Shown here piece by piece: positions 20,063 through 26,841 of a stretch of DNA of 27,390 bases. The notes under the pieces are model-generated. The model saw only the letters and a program-made list of their open reading frames with translations, searched no databases and was not told the DNA's origin. The translations under genes were made by a program, and so were the position numbers. The DNA is from a virus, in the IMG/VR virus record IMGVR_UViG_3300027969_003770, positions 1 through 27,390 of that record, one strand, 5' to 3'. Each line of letters starts with the position of its first letter. Position 1 is the stretch's first letter.

Positions 20063-20473
20063 ATGTTAGAGTGTTTGATATTAGGCGACAGCCTTGCAGT
20101 AGGCGTGGGACAGATTCGTACCGAGTGTGTGACTCGTGCCAAGAGCGGCATCAACAGCTATGATTACGTGAACAGACACTTGTTGCATACCAAAGGCGAT
20201 ACTCAGGCCAAAAATGTCATCATCAGTCTGGGATCGAACGATACTGAAAAGATAAACACCTTTGAAGAATTGAATACATTACGTCAACTGGTTCAAGCAG
20301 ATCGAGTCTATTGGATCTTGCCTAATATTAAAGAAACCAAACGTACGGCAGTTTTGGCTGTGGCTCGCAAGTACAATGATCACGTTATTGATGCTAGGAG
20401 TGTCGACCGCAGTCCGGACGCAGTACATCCAACACATAATGGCTACAAAGAACTTGCAAAACAAATCAAGTGA
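20063..20473 (+). CDS. SGNH/GDSL-type hydrolase, 136 aa
   Basis: MLECLILGDSLAVGVGQI opens with the block-I GDS nucleophile (Ser10). IISLGSNDTEK is block III (G-x-N/D), and SPDAVHPTHNGYKELA is block V with the Asp-x-x-His catalytic pair. At 136 aa it is a minimal SGNH esterase/lipase/acyl-hydrolase without signal peptide. I start at 20063, where TTTGGAGAAATT gives correct spacing and the beta strand begins; the in-frame ATG at 20039 sits five bases after the TATAAT and lacks a ribosome site. Similar small SGNH proteins are common in phages and could trim host surface esters or act in tail assembly; target unknown. Confidence 0.82.
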   Translation: MLECLILGDSLAVGVGQIRTECVTRAKSGINSYDYVNRHLLHTKGDTQAKNVIISLGSNDTEKINTFEELNTLRQLVQADRVYWILPNIKETKRTAVLAVARKYNDHVIDARSVDRSPDAVHPTHNGYKELAKQIK

Positions 20474-20482
20474 GTGTATACT
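20454..20482 (+). promoter_or_regulatory. Sigma70-type promoter
   Basis: TTGCAA (20454-20459), 17 bases, TATACT (20477-20482), inside the end of the hydrolase gene. It drives the 20521 gene. Confidence 0.6.
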
Positions 20483-20520
20483 AGTAGTATAGTTTAACAA
20501 GTTTGGAGGTTTCTTTGACA

Positions 20521-20910
20521 ATGCACCTAGAAGGTCCGTGGCTTAGTACCACAGGCAAACGCAAAGGCAAACAAAAGTTTGCATCAGCTGAACATGCAAG
20601 AAAGGCTAGAGTTTTGGACGAATCTTGGAAAGAACTACAGAAAAAATGGGGCATTGAAGCCGAAGAAAAGAAACGCACCCGTGGATTGAGTGCTCCTAGT
20701 TTGAGCAGTTCATACAGTTTGAAAATTCCAGAAGGCCGCAATACCACTGCACATATCAAGAGCGTGGATACTGGCGGAAATGCTGTTCTCAAACCTGCTA
20801 AAGTTTACACAGGAACCAAAGTTAAAGGTATTGCTACAATGCATAAAAGCAATGCCGTACCTGTCTTTTCGGACGAAGAGGCAATTGATATTTCAAAGAT
20901 GAGGAGATAA
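20521..20910 (+). CDS. Conserved T4-like phage protein, 129 aa, unknown function
   Basis: MHLEGPWLSTTGKRKGKQKF and the ending SNAVPVFSDEEAIDISKMRR form a pattern I recall as a widely conserved, uncharacterised protein of marine T4-like phages; GRNTTAHIKSV and KGIATMHKSN are its other fixed segments. It is basic, helical in the first 60 residues and extended afterwards, so it may bind nucleic acid. GGAGG lies 11 bases before the ATG at 20521, which fits the family start better than the earlier in-frame TTG. It has its own host-type promoter, so probably an early or middle gene. Confidence 0.78.
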   Translation: MHLEGPWLSTTGKRKGKQKFASAEHARKARVLDESWKELQKKWGIEAEEKKRTRGLSAPSLSSSYSLKIPEGRNTTAHIKSVDTGGNAVLKPAKVYTGTKVKGIATMHKSNAVPVFSDEEAIDISKMRR

Positions 20911-20912
20911 AC

Positions 20913-21359
20913 ATGGCACTAACTCAAGAACGTTTAGAGTATCAACGCAAATGGCGAGCAGAAAATAAAGATCTGTACAAAGACCAACAGCGTAGAACTC
21001 GCGAAAGCCAAAAGAAAAAAATAAATTCTGATCCTGACTATTTTATCAGTTATACATTTAATAGTCTTAAGAATGGTGCAGACGCTCGAGGATACGCATT
21101 TAACCTCAACAGATCTCAGCTTGCTAAACTTATCACTTCTAATACTAAATGTGCCTTATCTGGTAGAACATTAGTTATGAAGCAACACGATCCTAACAAG
21201 GTATCCATTGATCGGATTGATAACAAGTACGGATATTCGTTGAAAAATTGCCAGGCGGTAAGTCAACAGGTCAATAAACATCGCCTTGATTTAAGTGTTT
21301 CCGAGTTTGTAGAGATGTGTTGTGATATTGCTAAAAATCATGGATATGTGTTAAAATGA
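20913..21359 (+). CDS. HNH-type endonuclease, 148 aa
   Basis: The N-terminal ~45 residues are basic and helical (ERLEYQRKWRAENKDLYKDQ). NTKCALSGRTLVM is followed by DPNKVSIDRIDNKYGYSLKN, with the S-I-D-R-I-D-x-x-x-G-Y motif, and CQAVSQQVNKHR, the third (N..H) element of an HNH/beta-beta-alpha-metal fold. Only one Cys of a CxxC zinc knuckle is visible. Such free-standing HNH proteins in T4-like phages are often mobile homing endonucleases, but a housekeeping nuclease is possible. It begins three bases after the previous stop, so it is translated from the same mRNA. Confidence 0.78.
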   Translation: MALTQERLEYQRKWRAENKDLYKDQQRRTRESQKKKINSDPDYFISYTFNSLKNGADARGYAFNLNRSQLAKLITSNTKCALSGRTLVMKQHDPNKVSIDRIDNKYGYSLKNCQAVSQQVNKHRLDLSVSEFVEMCCDIAKNHGYVLK

Positions 21360-21383
21360 ATCGTTAATACCATATTCTAACTA

Positions 21384-21662
21384 GTGAATTTGCAAATTGG
21401 GGTATATACTACTACGTTTCGCAAAGAAACTAAGATAGTTGACATGACAGAGATACCATCAAAATCATGTCCGCGGGTCTTGGCCAATGAGAAACCCGTA
21501 TTTTCGGGATGCCAAGGGTCGCCAAAGGTACTGAGAGTTATGAACTCAGTGACTAATGGAGACAACTACACGAAAGTAGGGTTCTTTCAGGGCCTCGTGA
21601 AGTTAACTCCCTTTATGTAATGTGATATGAAACTTGTATCACACCAAGTCAAAGGAGGACTT
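21384..21662 (+). other. Structured leader region, possible regulatory RNA
   Basis: About 300 bases (21360-21662) without a convincing gene. TATACT at 21405-21410 could be a -10 box. Downstream helices: CTTGG/CCAAG (21479/21512) enclosing CCCG/CGGG (21495/21505); an alternative CGGGT/ACCCG (21474/21494) that excludes the inner helix; ACTGAG/CTCAGT (21530/21545); CACGA/TCGTG (21569/21595) or, instead, GAAAG/CTTTC (21572/21584). A 58-codon frame (21444-21620, MTEIPSKSCPRVLANEKPVF...) is open but has no ribosome site. No terminator precedes the endolysin, so this could be its long 5' leader. Confidence 0.4.
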
Positions 21663-22208
21663 ATGGAAAAGTTATTTAAATTTACAGCCTATGTTATGGG
21701 CTTAGTTGTAGTATTCATGTTGGTTCAAAGTATTACCCAAACCAAAATGGCAAAGCTACGTGAGGGGCAGATGTTATCTTCTCCCGATATTGTTTCAATC
21801 AAGACCCGTGAACGACAGCTCGAGTGTCTGGCAATGAACATCTATCGCGAAGCAGGACATGAAAATTTCGAAGGTAAGGTAGCAGTAGCGCAGGTCACTA
21901 TGAACAGGGCGTCTCATCCCTCGTTTCCAAAAGATGTCTGCGCAGTTGTTTACCAAAAATCAGTGTTTATAGACAGGGTTGTTTGCCAATTCTCATGGTA
22001 TTGCGACACTGCCCATAAAGCTAGACCAGTCAATCCTGCCGCTTACAATGAAAGTATGGCAGTGGCCAAAAAAGTATTATTGGAAGGCTTCAGGCTTGAC
22101 GTAATGAAAGAAGCATTGTATTATCATGCTAACTATGTTAACCCTAGCTGGCCACTAGAAAAAATTGGCTCTATTGGTAATCACATCTTCTACAAAGGAA
22201 AAAAATAA
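21663..22208 (+). CDS. Membrane-anchored SleB-type cell-wall hydrolase (endolysin)
   Basis: An N-terminal hydrophobic helix (about 8-25, AYVMGLVVVFMLVQS) acts as an uncleaved or signal-arrest-release anchor, so the enzyme faces the periplasm. The catalytic Hydrolase_2/SleB domain (about 55-180) shows LECLAMNIYREAGHENFEGK (the catalytic Glu in YREA), VAQVTMNRASHPSFP, CAVVYQKS, CQFSWYCD and ALYYHANYVNPSW. It cleaves peptidoglycan for host lysis. I start at 21663 because AAAGGAGGA lies 5 bases upstream; the in-frame ATG at 21627 would place charged residues before the anchor. The probable holin follows one base after its stop. Confidence 0.88.
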   Translation: MEKLFKFTAYVMGLVVVFMLVQSITQTKMAKLREGQMLSSPDIVSIKTRERQLECLAMNIYREAGHENFEGKVAVAQVTMNRASHPSFPKDVCAVVYQKSVFIDRVVCQFSWYCDTAHKARPVNPAAYNESMAVAKKVLLEGFRLDVMKEALYYHANYVNPSWPLEKIGSIGNHIFYKGKK

Positions 22209-22209
22209 C

Positions 22210-22554
22210 ATGATAGACTTTAACAAATTTGGCAAATTCAATCCATTGCCCCATTTTGAAAATCTTCAAGAATTCAAAACATGGGCCTCTGCCAAAGTCA
22301 GTCATATTTCTTCAGAAACATTTGGTTGGCTAGCAGTACTAGTTCTTCATGCTGCCACTATTCCTAGTCTGCTTGCAGTGATGAGCGGACTCACGGACAA
22401 GATGCCCTCCGTAGATATAGTATTGTTGGTTTGGTCAGGTCTTACTTTATTGTTTGTTAAGGCCGCAGTCCAAAAAGACATGCTGAATGTGGTCACTATT
22501 GGAGTGGGATTTATTGTTCAAGCAGTAATGATGGCTCTAATCTTCTTCAAATAA
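22210..22554 (+). CDS. Three-helix membrane protein, possible holin, 114 aa
   Basis: A soluble first third (MIDFNKFGKFNPLPHFENLQ, FKTWASAKVSHISSETFG) is followed by three hydrophobic helices (about 39-58, 68-85, 92-113) and a short FFK tail. Conserved in T4-like marine phages in my recollection, without function. It starts one base after the endolysin stop, and a three-helix topology with a short tail fits a class I holin. Its longer soluble N-terminus is less typical. The start at 22210 overlaps the region right after the upstream stop. A holin role is inferred from position and topology. Confidence 0.75.
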   Translation: MIDFNKFGKFNPLPHFENLQEFKTWASAKVSHISSETFGWLAVLVLHAATIPSLLAVMSGLTDKMPSVDIVLLVWSGLTLLFVKAAVQKDMLNVVTIGVGFIVQAVMMALIFFK

Positions 22555-22572
22555 AATTGGTAAAGCACACGG

Positions 22573-22601
22573 TTGACTTTGAGCAGCCGTGGTGCTATAC
22601 T
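22573..22601 (+). promoter_or_regulatory. Sigma70-type promoter
   Basis: TTGACT (22573-22578), 17 bases, TATACT (22596-22601). It drives the lipoprotein group; AGAAAGGT precedes the ATG at 22636. Confidence 0.75.
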
Positions 22602-22635
22602 AGTATTATCGTTAACACACACAGAAAGGTATACG

Positions 22636-23115
22636 ATGAAAAAGGCAATTATAGTAGGTTTAATGGCAGCGGCTATTACTGGCTGTTCAGGAATGAAGTC
22701 GGTGCAAGAACGTGATACATACGCTCAACCGGGCTGGTATCAAGAATGTGCGCAAGCAGGTTCCGAAGGTTGGTTTTGGTGGGCTAAAGACTACGTCTAT
22801 GCTTGCGGAGCAGGTGAGTCAATTCACGCACAGGCCGCAGAAGAACAGATGTATGCAATTGCTCTAAATAATCTTGCTAAACGACTTAACAGTGAAGTGA
22901 ACTCAGAAACTAAAATTGAGTTTGTTAACGATAAGAAATCTACTCGTACCGTTATTCAACATTCAGTCAAGCAGGTCACACTTCGTGAACACCTTATGCG
23001 AGAAGCTGGTGCATTTACAATGGGCGGGAAACACTATACGTTTGTTCGTTTAAAAATGCCCAAGGCTACCTTTGACACATTGATTAACGAAGCCAAAGCA
23101 AGTAAGGCACAATAA
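22636..23115 (+). CDS. Exported lipoprotein, 159 aa (LPP20-like)
   Basis: MKKAIIVGLMAAAITGC is a type II signal peptide with lipobox ITGC (lipidated Cys17). The mature protein holds WYQECAQAGSEGWFWWAKDY, then a long helix (AAEEQMYAIALNNLAKRLNS) and a strand/helix end, resembling LPP20/FlgP-type envelope lipoproteins, which contain a similar 'A-x-x-x-A-x-x-x-L-A' domain. Its role in a phage is unknown; superinfection exclusion or interference with envelope proteins is possible. First gene of a three-gene exported-protein group; its stop overlaps the next start (TAATG). A host-type promoter suggests early or middle expression. Confidence 0.78.
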   Translation: MKKAIIVGLMAAAITGCSGMKSVQERDTYAQPGWYQECAQAGSEGWFWWAKDYVYACGAGESIHAQAAEEQMYAIALNNLAKRLNSEVNSETKIEFVNDKKSTRTVIQHSVKQVTLREHLMREAGAFTMGGKHYTFVRLKMPKATFDTLINEAKASKAQ

Positions 23116-23471
23116 TGGATGGCTACAAAGTCAAGAACTACCTTTGGGCAGTAATACTATTATGTTTTCTATTATTAGCATTACTGTCCGGATGTAGCTC
23201 TTCACCAAAAATTGCTGCCAACAAACCTCAGTATTGCTATACCAGTCAAACTATCACCACTCAGAACAAAGAGACCGTGGATAGTAAGACTGTTCTAGAT
23301 TGTACTGACGATGATGTCAAACGAATCACCACAGCAAGATTGGGTATGTCTACCAACTGCGGTGAATTTACTTATTGGATGCAGATTGGAGGCCGAGATG
23401 TTCAACGCAAAGGTGTCAGCTGTCAAAAGCTGGATGGTGGTTGGGAAATTGTTAATACTGGTCGCAATTAG
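23115..23471 (+). CDS. Exported lipoprotein, 118 aa
   Basis: A signal peptide of about 27 residues with a strong hydrophobic core (LWAVILLCFLLLALLSGC) and lipobox LSGC (Cys27). The mature part has four further Cys (QYCYTSQT, LDCTDD, STNCGEF, VSCQKL), likely forming disulfides in the periplasm. The end RKGVSCQKLDGGWEIV resembles the last strand of 17-kDa surface-antigen domains. Coupled to the previous lipoprotein by TAATG, and overlapped at its 3' end by the next exported protein. Probably acts with its neighbours at the outer membrane; function unknown. Confidence 0.75.
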   Translation: MDGYKVKNYLWAVILLCFLLLALLSGCSSSPKIAANKPQYCYTSQTITTQNKETVDSKTVLDCTDDDVKRITTARLGMSTNCGEFTYWMQIGGRDVQRKGVSCQKLDGGWEIVNTGRN

Positions 23472-23829
23472 TCCAGCAATGGCAAGCGATATTACCAATC
23501 CTAAGTTTTTCGAATATCGTAGCGGCACGTTCTTAAACGAACTAGCACAGGTATCCTTTGGTTGGTTTAAGACTTTCGACGATGATCAGAAAGATTCCTA
23601 CACTCAGGCCTTACAACATGCAGTGATGTATGCTGAAAATGGTCAAGGTGTGGAATGGTACAAACGAGATGCCAGCGGTGTTGCCATACCTGTTATGACA
23701 TGGCCCACTGGTTCTGGCTATTGTAGACGTATGCACGTTCAGGCGATAGCGTATGGCGTACAAAAGACGCTAAGTACAACAGCCTGTTATTCAAATGCTA
23801 GCAGAGATTGGCGATGGGTAAGGGAATAA
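23434..23829 (+). CDS. Exported protein with 17-kDa surface-antigen-like domain, 131 aa
   Basis: MVVGKLLILVAISPAMA is a Sec signal peptide (cleavage near AMA-S). The mature protein contains DDDQKDSYTQALQHAVMYAE, VEWYKRDASG and the Cys pair in SGYCRRMHVQ and STTACYSNASRDWRW, which follows the layout of the rickettsial-type 17-kDa/RT821 antigen domain (helix with D-x-x-x-x-x-x-A-L, W-x-N/K-x-x-S/T-G, Y-C-R, A-C-x-x-x-x-x-W). The ATG at 23434 overlaps the preceding gene by 38 bases and lacks an obvious ribosome site. A longer frame upstream exists but has no signal peptide. Periplasmic or surface-linked; role unknown. Confidence 0.68.
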   Translation: MVVGKLLILVAISPAMASDITNPKFFEYRSGTFLNELAQVSFGWFKTFDDDQKDSYTQALQHAVMYAENGQGVEWYKRDASGVAIPVMTWPTGSGYCRRMHVQAIAYGVQKTLSTTACYSNASRDWRWVRE

Positions 23830-23832
23830 ATA
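23825..23832 (+). promoter_or_regulatory. Late-promoter-like octamer AATAAATA
   Basis: Overlaps the previous stop and ends 7 bases before the ATG at 23840; a T4-like start would leave a leader of only one or two bases. Confidence 0.5.
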
Positions 23833-23839
23833 CTAGTTC

Positions 23840-25249
23840 ATGAGAATACATACAAGCGACAAATTCATTGCCTGGTCAACTCTACTCAGCGGATTAACAG
23901 TATCTGCGGTGGCCATCTATTACAGTGTGGCCGGACTAGTGGCCATATTCTCTGCGGCAGTTATTCCTATCATTGTGATGGGTGTGGCCTTAGAGATCAG
24001 CAAACTAGCCGGCACGGTATGGCTCAAACAAAATTGGACTCGAGCACCGTATTTTATTCGCGCCTATCTGTTAGCGGCCATTGCCATATTGATGCTAATC
24101 ACTTCGATGGGCATCTTTGGCTTCTTGTCAAAAGCACACAGTGACCAAAGTCTTGTGTCGGGCGATGTACTGAGCAAGATTGCAGTCTACGACGACAAGA
24201 TTCGAACAGCTAAGGACAACATTGATGCCAACCGCAAGGCGCTTAAACAAATGGACGATGCGGTGGACCAAGTTATGGGTCGCAGTTCAGATGAAAAGGG
24301 TGCTGATAAAGCTGTTCAAATTCGACGCAGTCAACAAAAAGAACGTGCTCGACTACAATCCGAGATTGTAGCTGAACAGAAAATTGTTGCCGCTGTTAGC
24401 CAAGAACGTGCGCCAATTGCCGCAGAGGTACGCAAGGTTGAAGCCGAAGTTGGTCCAATAAAATATATTGCGGCATTTATCTACGGTGACAATCCAGATG
24501 CTAATATATTAGAAAAAGCAGTCACCTGGGTGATTATTATCATCGTTGTAGTATTTGATCCACTGGCAGTCATCTTGTTGTTGGCCAGTCAGTATAGTTT
24601 CCAATGGTTCCGTAAGCAGGAAGAAGAAACTCCAGAAGCTATTGCCATAGAACCCATTCCCGAAGAAACAGAAATAGAGCCCGAAGAAGAAACTGCAAAA
24701 GCAGAACCATTCTTACCAGCCGCCAGCTCTTTATGGCCATTTCCAGCAGCCAACTATATACAAGAACCAGTAAATAAAGAAGAACCGACACACACAGAAG
24801 AAGCCTCATCAGCAACGCCGGCGACTGCACTAGGAGGTGATATAACAGCGCCAGAAGAACTTCACGATGAAGATGACGACATTATCGATGACGAAAATGA
24901 TTCGAATGAAGTCAGAGAGGCTAAGAAAAATTGGAAGCACGATCATCCAACTGATTCTTTGAAAAGACACAAGAAGCTTTTTGAGAAAGGTTTGATTGAT
25001 CGCCTCCCTTGGGATGCGTATCTAATGGCCGAACCAGATTTCACTGATAACGAAGCTGCTGAAGAAGCTGCCAAGTGGGCTATGGAACAGGTTGAAGAAT
25101 CTAAAAAAAAAGATAACGACATGGATGGAACGGGAACAGGGTCAACAGATTCGAAAGTCTCGGGAAGAATAGAAGGTTATATTCAAAATGCCGAGCAAAC
25201 AGAATCAACAATATGGCAAAAAGTTAAACAGGCGAAAGGCCAGGAATGA
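23840..25249 (+). CDS. Membrane protein with coiled coil and acidic C-terminal domain, 469 aa
   Basis: Three N-terminal membrane helices (about 10-30, 31-52, 72-96), a periplasm- or cytoplasm-facing coiled coil (about 108-205, e.g. DKIRTAKDNIDANRKALKQM), a fourth membrane helix (228-250, VTWVIIIIVVVFDPLAVILL), then a 210-residue acidic, Pro/Glu-rich tail ending in helices. I recall proteins with this N-terminal half (LEISKLAGTVWLKQNW) in T4-like marine phages, without function. Translation starts without a Shine-Dalgarno right after a late-type octamer. Its stop overlaps the next start (ATGA). Possible roles include an injection or membrane-channel protein or a lysis regulator; uncertain. Confidence 0.75.
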   Translation: MRIHTSDKFIAWSTLLSGLTVSAVAIYYSVAGLVAIFSAAVIPIIVMGVALEISKLAGTVWLKQNWTRAPYFIRAYLLAAIAILMLITSMGIFGFLSKAHSDQSLVSGDVLSKIAVYDDKIRTAKDNIDANRKALKQMDDAVDQVMGRSSDEKGADKAVQIRRSQQKERARLQSEIVAEQKIVAAVSQERAPIAAEVRKVEAEVGPIKYIAAFIYGDNPDANILEKAVTWVIIIIVVVFDPLAVILLLASQYSFQWFRKQEEETPEAIAIEPIPEETEIEPEEETAKAEPFLPAASSLWPFPAANYIQEPVNKEEPTHTEEASSATPATALGGDITAPEELHDEDDDIIDDENDSNEVREAKKNWKHDHPTDSLKRHKKLFEKGLIDRLPWDAYLMAEPDFTDNEAAEEAAKWAMEQVEESKKKDNDMDGTGTGSTDSKVSGRIEGYIQNAEQTESTIWQKVKQAKGQE

Positions 25250-25629
25250 CTGAAAAAGTATTAATAATTACTCAGCCCGACGATGTTGTACTTGATGGAT
25301 TCCGTCTACTATTGGTAGATCTAGATTCTGAACAAACTAAGATAATTTCCGATGTTTTATTAGAAATAAAATCTCCTGCCACAATCATTGCATACATGTG
25401 GGGTTCCAACGACGACAGCTATTGGCTATTAGACAAAAAAGCAAAAAGTAATTTAATTATTTTTAATGCTAACAGTCAAAATGAACTAGTAGTTGGGTAT
25501 ATGGCTGCTCAAAAAAATTCTCACTATTTTGGAATATTAAAAATTTTAGCACAGGCCAATGCAAAGGCTATATATGCTAGTGAGGATTGTAAATCACTAA
25601 TTACATTTAATTTAAATAATCATGAATAA
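25246..25629 (+). CDS. Conserved phage hypothetical protein, 127 aa
   Basis: Rossmann-like alternation of strands and helices: KVLIITQPDDVVLDGFRLLL, then PATIIAYMWGSNDDSYWLLD, SNLIIFNANSQNELVVGYMA, and AAQKNSHYFGILKILAQANA. The pattern 'IIFNA...GYMAAQ..SHYFG' is one I recall from T4-like marine phages; function unknown. No P-loop or other catalytic motif is evident. Coupled to the upstream membrane-protein gene by ATGA, and overlapping the bS21 gene by 8 bases. Confidence 0.75.
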   Translation: MTEKVLIITQPDDVVLDGFRLLLVDLDSEQTKIISDVLLEIKSPATIIAYMWGSNDDSYWLLDKKAKSNLIIFNANSQNELVVGYMAAQKNSHYFGILKILAQANAKAIYASEDCKSLITFNLNNHE

Positions 25630-25858
25630 ATCAAGAGTTTTAACAGGAAATACAGTAGTCGTAAAAGAAAACGAAAACATCAATCAGGCTCTTCGCCGTT
25701 TCAAGAAAAAGGTCGAAGACAGTGGCATGTTAGATGAACTTAGACGAAAAGAGTTTTATGAAAAACCAACTACCAAACGCAAACGCCTAAAAGGTGCTGC
25801 GGTTGCCCGTTGGAAAAAGAAACTTCGCGAACAGCAATTACCTAAAAAAATGTTTTAA
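25622..25858 (+). CDS. rpsU: Ribosomal protein bS21
   Basis: VVVKENENINQALRRFKKKV, followed by EDSGMLDELRRKEFYEKP, TTKRKRLKGAAVARWKKKLR and a basic tail, is bS21: the N-E-x-x-x-x-A-L-R-R-F-K-R/K core, the E-x-R-R-R-x-x-[FY]-x-x-P segment and the K-R-x-R-K-x-x-A tail. 78 aa versus 71 in E. coli. bS21 binds near the 3' end of 16S rRNA on the small subunit and aids initiation. Phage-encoded bS21 is known from pelagiphages and other viruses, where it may exchange into host ribosomes. It overlaps the upstream gene. The ATG at 25622 has no clear ribosome site; coupling or an internal TTTAAATA motif may serve. Confidence 0.93.
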   Translation: MNKSRVLTGNTVVVKENENINQALRRFKKKVEDSGMLDELRRKEFYEKPTTKRKRLKGAAVARWKKKLREQQLPKKMF

Positions 25859-25862
25859 TCTA

Positions 25863-25891
25863 TTGACTATTGGTCAGAAAGGTAGTATAAT
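25863..25891 (+). promoter_or_regulatory. Sigma70-type promoter immediately before an ATG
   Basis: TTGACT (25863-25868), 17 bases, TATAAT (25886-25891); the ATG at 25898 lies 6 bases after TATAAT, where transcription should start. Confidence 0.82.
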
Positions 25892-25897
25892 AACTGT

Positions 25898-26479
25898 ATG
25901 AACACAGATATTATGATTGACTTGGAGACGCTTGACGTACTCCCCTCCGCAACAATCTTAACCATCGGCGCAGTTAAATTTGATCCATTTGGTGAAGAAG
26001 CCAATGATCCTAAGATGGAAAAATTCTACCTTAAGGTAGATATCGATAGTTGCGATCGAATTGGTGCTACTGTTTCTACTGCTACCCTAGATTGGTGGGC
26101 CAATCAAAGTGCAGCCGCTCAAGCAGATGCATTTGATCCCACTAACCGTATTTCAATCGATGAAGCCATGGCAAAACTCTACAAGTTCTGTTGGGGTGGC
26201 AAGCGAGTATGGAGTCATGGTGCAGGATTTGACGTTATCATATTGGAATGGTATTTTCGAAAGATTGGTAAAGCTATCCCTTGGAGTTTCTGGGAGGTTC
26301 GCGATACCCGCACGTTATTCGATCTAGGTATCAATCCTAATCGTGTTTCCGTCACAGCTCACAACGCCTTGGCTGATGCTGTTGATCAAGCACAGGGAGT
26401 TCAAAAGATCTTTAGAACTCTACGTAGCTCAACAATGAGTGACGGCGCATACATTAACCCATTAGCAAAGACCAATTAA
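25898..26479 (+). CDS. DnaQ-fold 3'-5' exonuclease (DexA/ExoVIII-like)
   Basis: DEDD-type nuclease of 193 aa. MIDLETLDVLPSATILTIGA is ExoI (Asp8, Glu10); RVWSHGAGFDVIILEWYF is ExoII (the Asp in GFDV); RDTRTLFDLG and VTAHNALADAVDQAQ form ExoIII (the H-N-A-L-x-D-[AC] motif with the H....D pair). Closest style: T4 DexA and the RecE C-terminal family, which degrade DNA/ssDNA. No Shine-Dalgarno. The promoter's TATAAT is 6 bases from the ATG, so the message is probably leaderless. A second Met at codon 6 also lacks a ribosome site. The MazG-like gene follows one base after the stop. Confidence 0.88.
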   Translation: MNTDIMIDLETLDVLPSATILTIGAVKFDPFGEEANDPKMEKFYLKVDIDSCDRIGATVSTATLDWWANQSAAAQADAFDPTNRISIDEAMAKLYKFCWGGKRVWSHGAGFDVIILEWYFRKIGKAIPWSFWEVRDTRTLFDLGINPNRVSVTAHNALADAVDQAQGVQKIFRTLRSSTMSDGAYINPLAKTN

Positions 26480-26480
26480 C

Positions 26481-26765
26481 ATGGACTCACAAACCAAAGA
26501 AGTAATGGACATTCTTCAAGAAGAGTGTGCAGAAGTAATTCAAGCAGTAAGCAAAATCAGCCGCTTCGGGCTTGATAATTATAAACCGGGTAAACCTAAA
26601 ACCAATAGGGAACACCTGGAAGAAGAGCTCGGCGATATGCTGGCCATGATTGATATCTTGCACAGCATGGATATTGTGTCATATGCTAATATTGAACGGG
26701 CACAGGCTGCTAAAATAGAAAAACTAAAAAAGTGGTCAAATATTCAGAATTTAGAGAATATTTGA
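26481..26765 (+). CDS. MazG-like NTP pyrophosphatase, 94 aa
   Basis: LQEECAEVIQAVSKISRFG gives the first metal-binding E-E-x-x-E helix (Glu14/15/18), and HLEEELGDMLAMIDIL the second E-x-x-D helix, as in all-alpha NTP-PPase (MazG-like) proteins. Single-domain size (94 aa) fits phage MazG-type proteins, which hydrolyse (d)NTPs or alarmone-related nucleotides; cyanophage MazG is known. Written one base after the exonuclease stop, so it shares its leaderless transcript. Likely helps manage nucleotide pools alongside NrdAB. Confidence 0.88.
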   Translation: MDSQTKEVMDILQEECAEVIQAVSKISRFGLDNYKPGKPKTNREHLEEELGDMLAMIDILHSMDIVSYANIERAQAAKIEKLKKWSNIQNLENI

Positions 26766-26773
26766 TATAAATA
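26766..26773 (+). promoter_or_regulatory. T4-type late promoter TATAAATA, before dnaK
   Basis: A perfect octamer right after the MazG-like stop, 80 bases before the dnaK ATG. The leader holds GAGCA-TAG-TGCTC (26808-26820) and AAAAGGAGATAATT as ribosome site. Confidence 0.7.
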
Positions 26774-26841
26774 AAATCGTAAGCTGCACCAAAGCGGGCG
26801 GTTTATAGAGCATAGTGCTCACAATCTAGATCTTACTTTAA

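Noticed and set aside
19864-21359. Search for pqqB, pqqC, pqqD or pqqE near pqqA
   Set aside because: None is visible: following genes are an SGNH hydrolase, a conserved phage protein and an HNH nuclease. The window therefore holds no complete PQQ pathway.
21444-21620. 58-aa frame MTEIPSKSCPRVLANEKPVF...
   Set aside because: No ribosome site and the sequence is better explained by nested hairpins; left as undecided inside the structured region.
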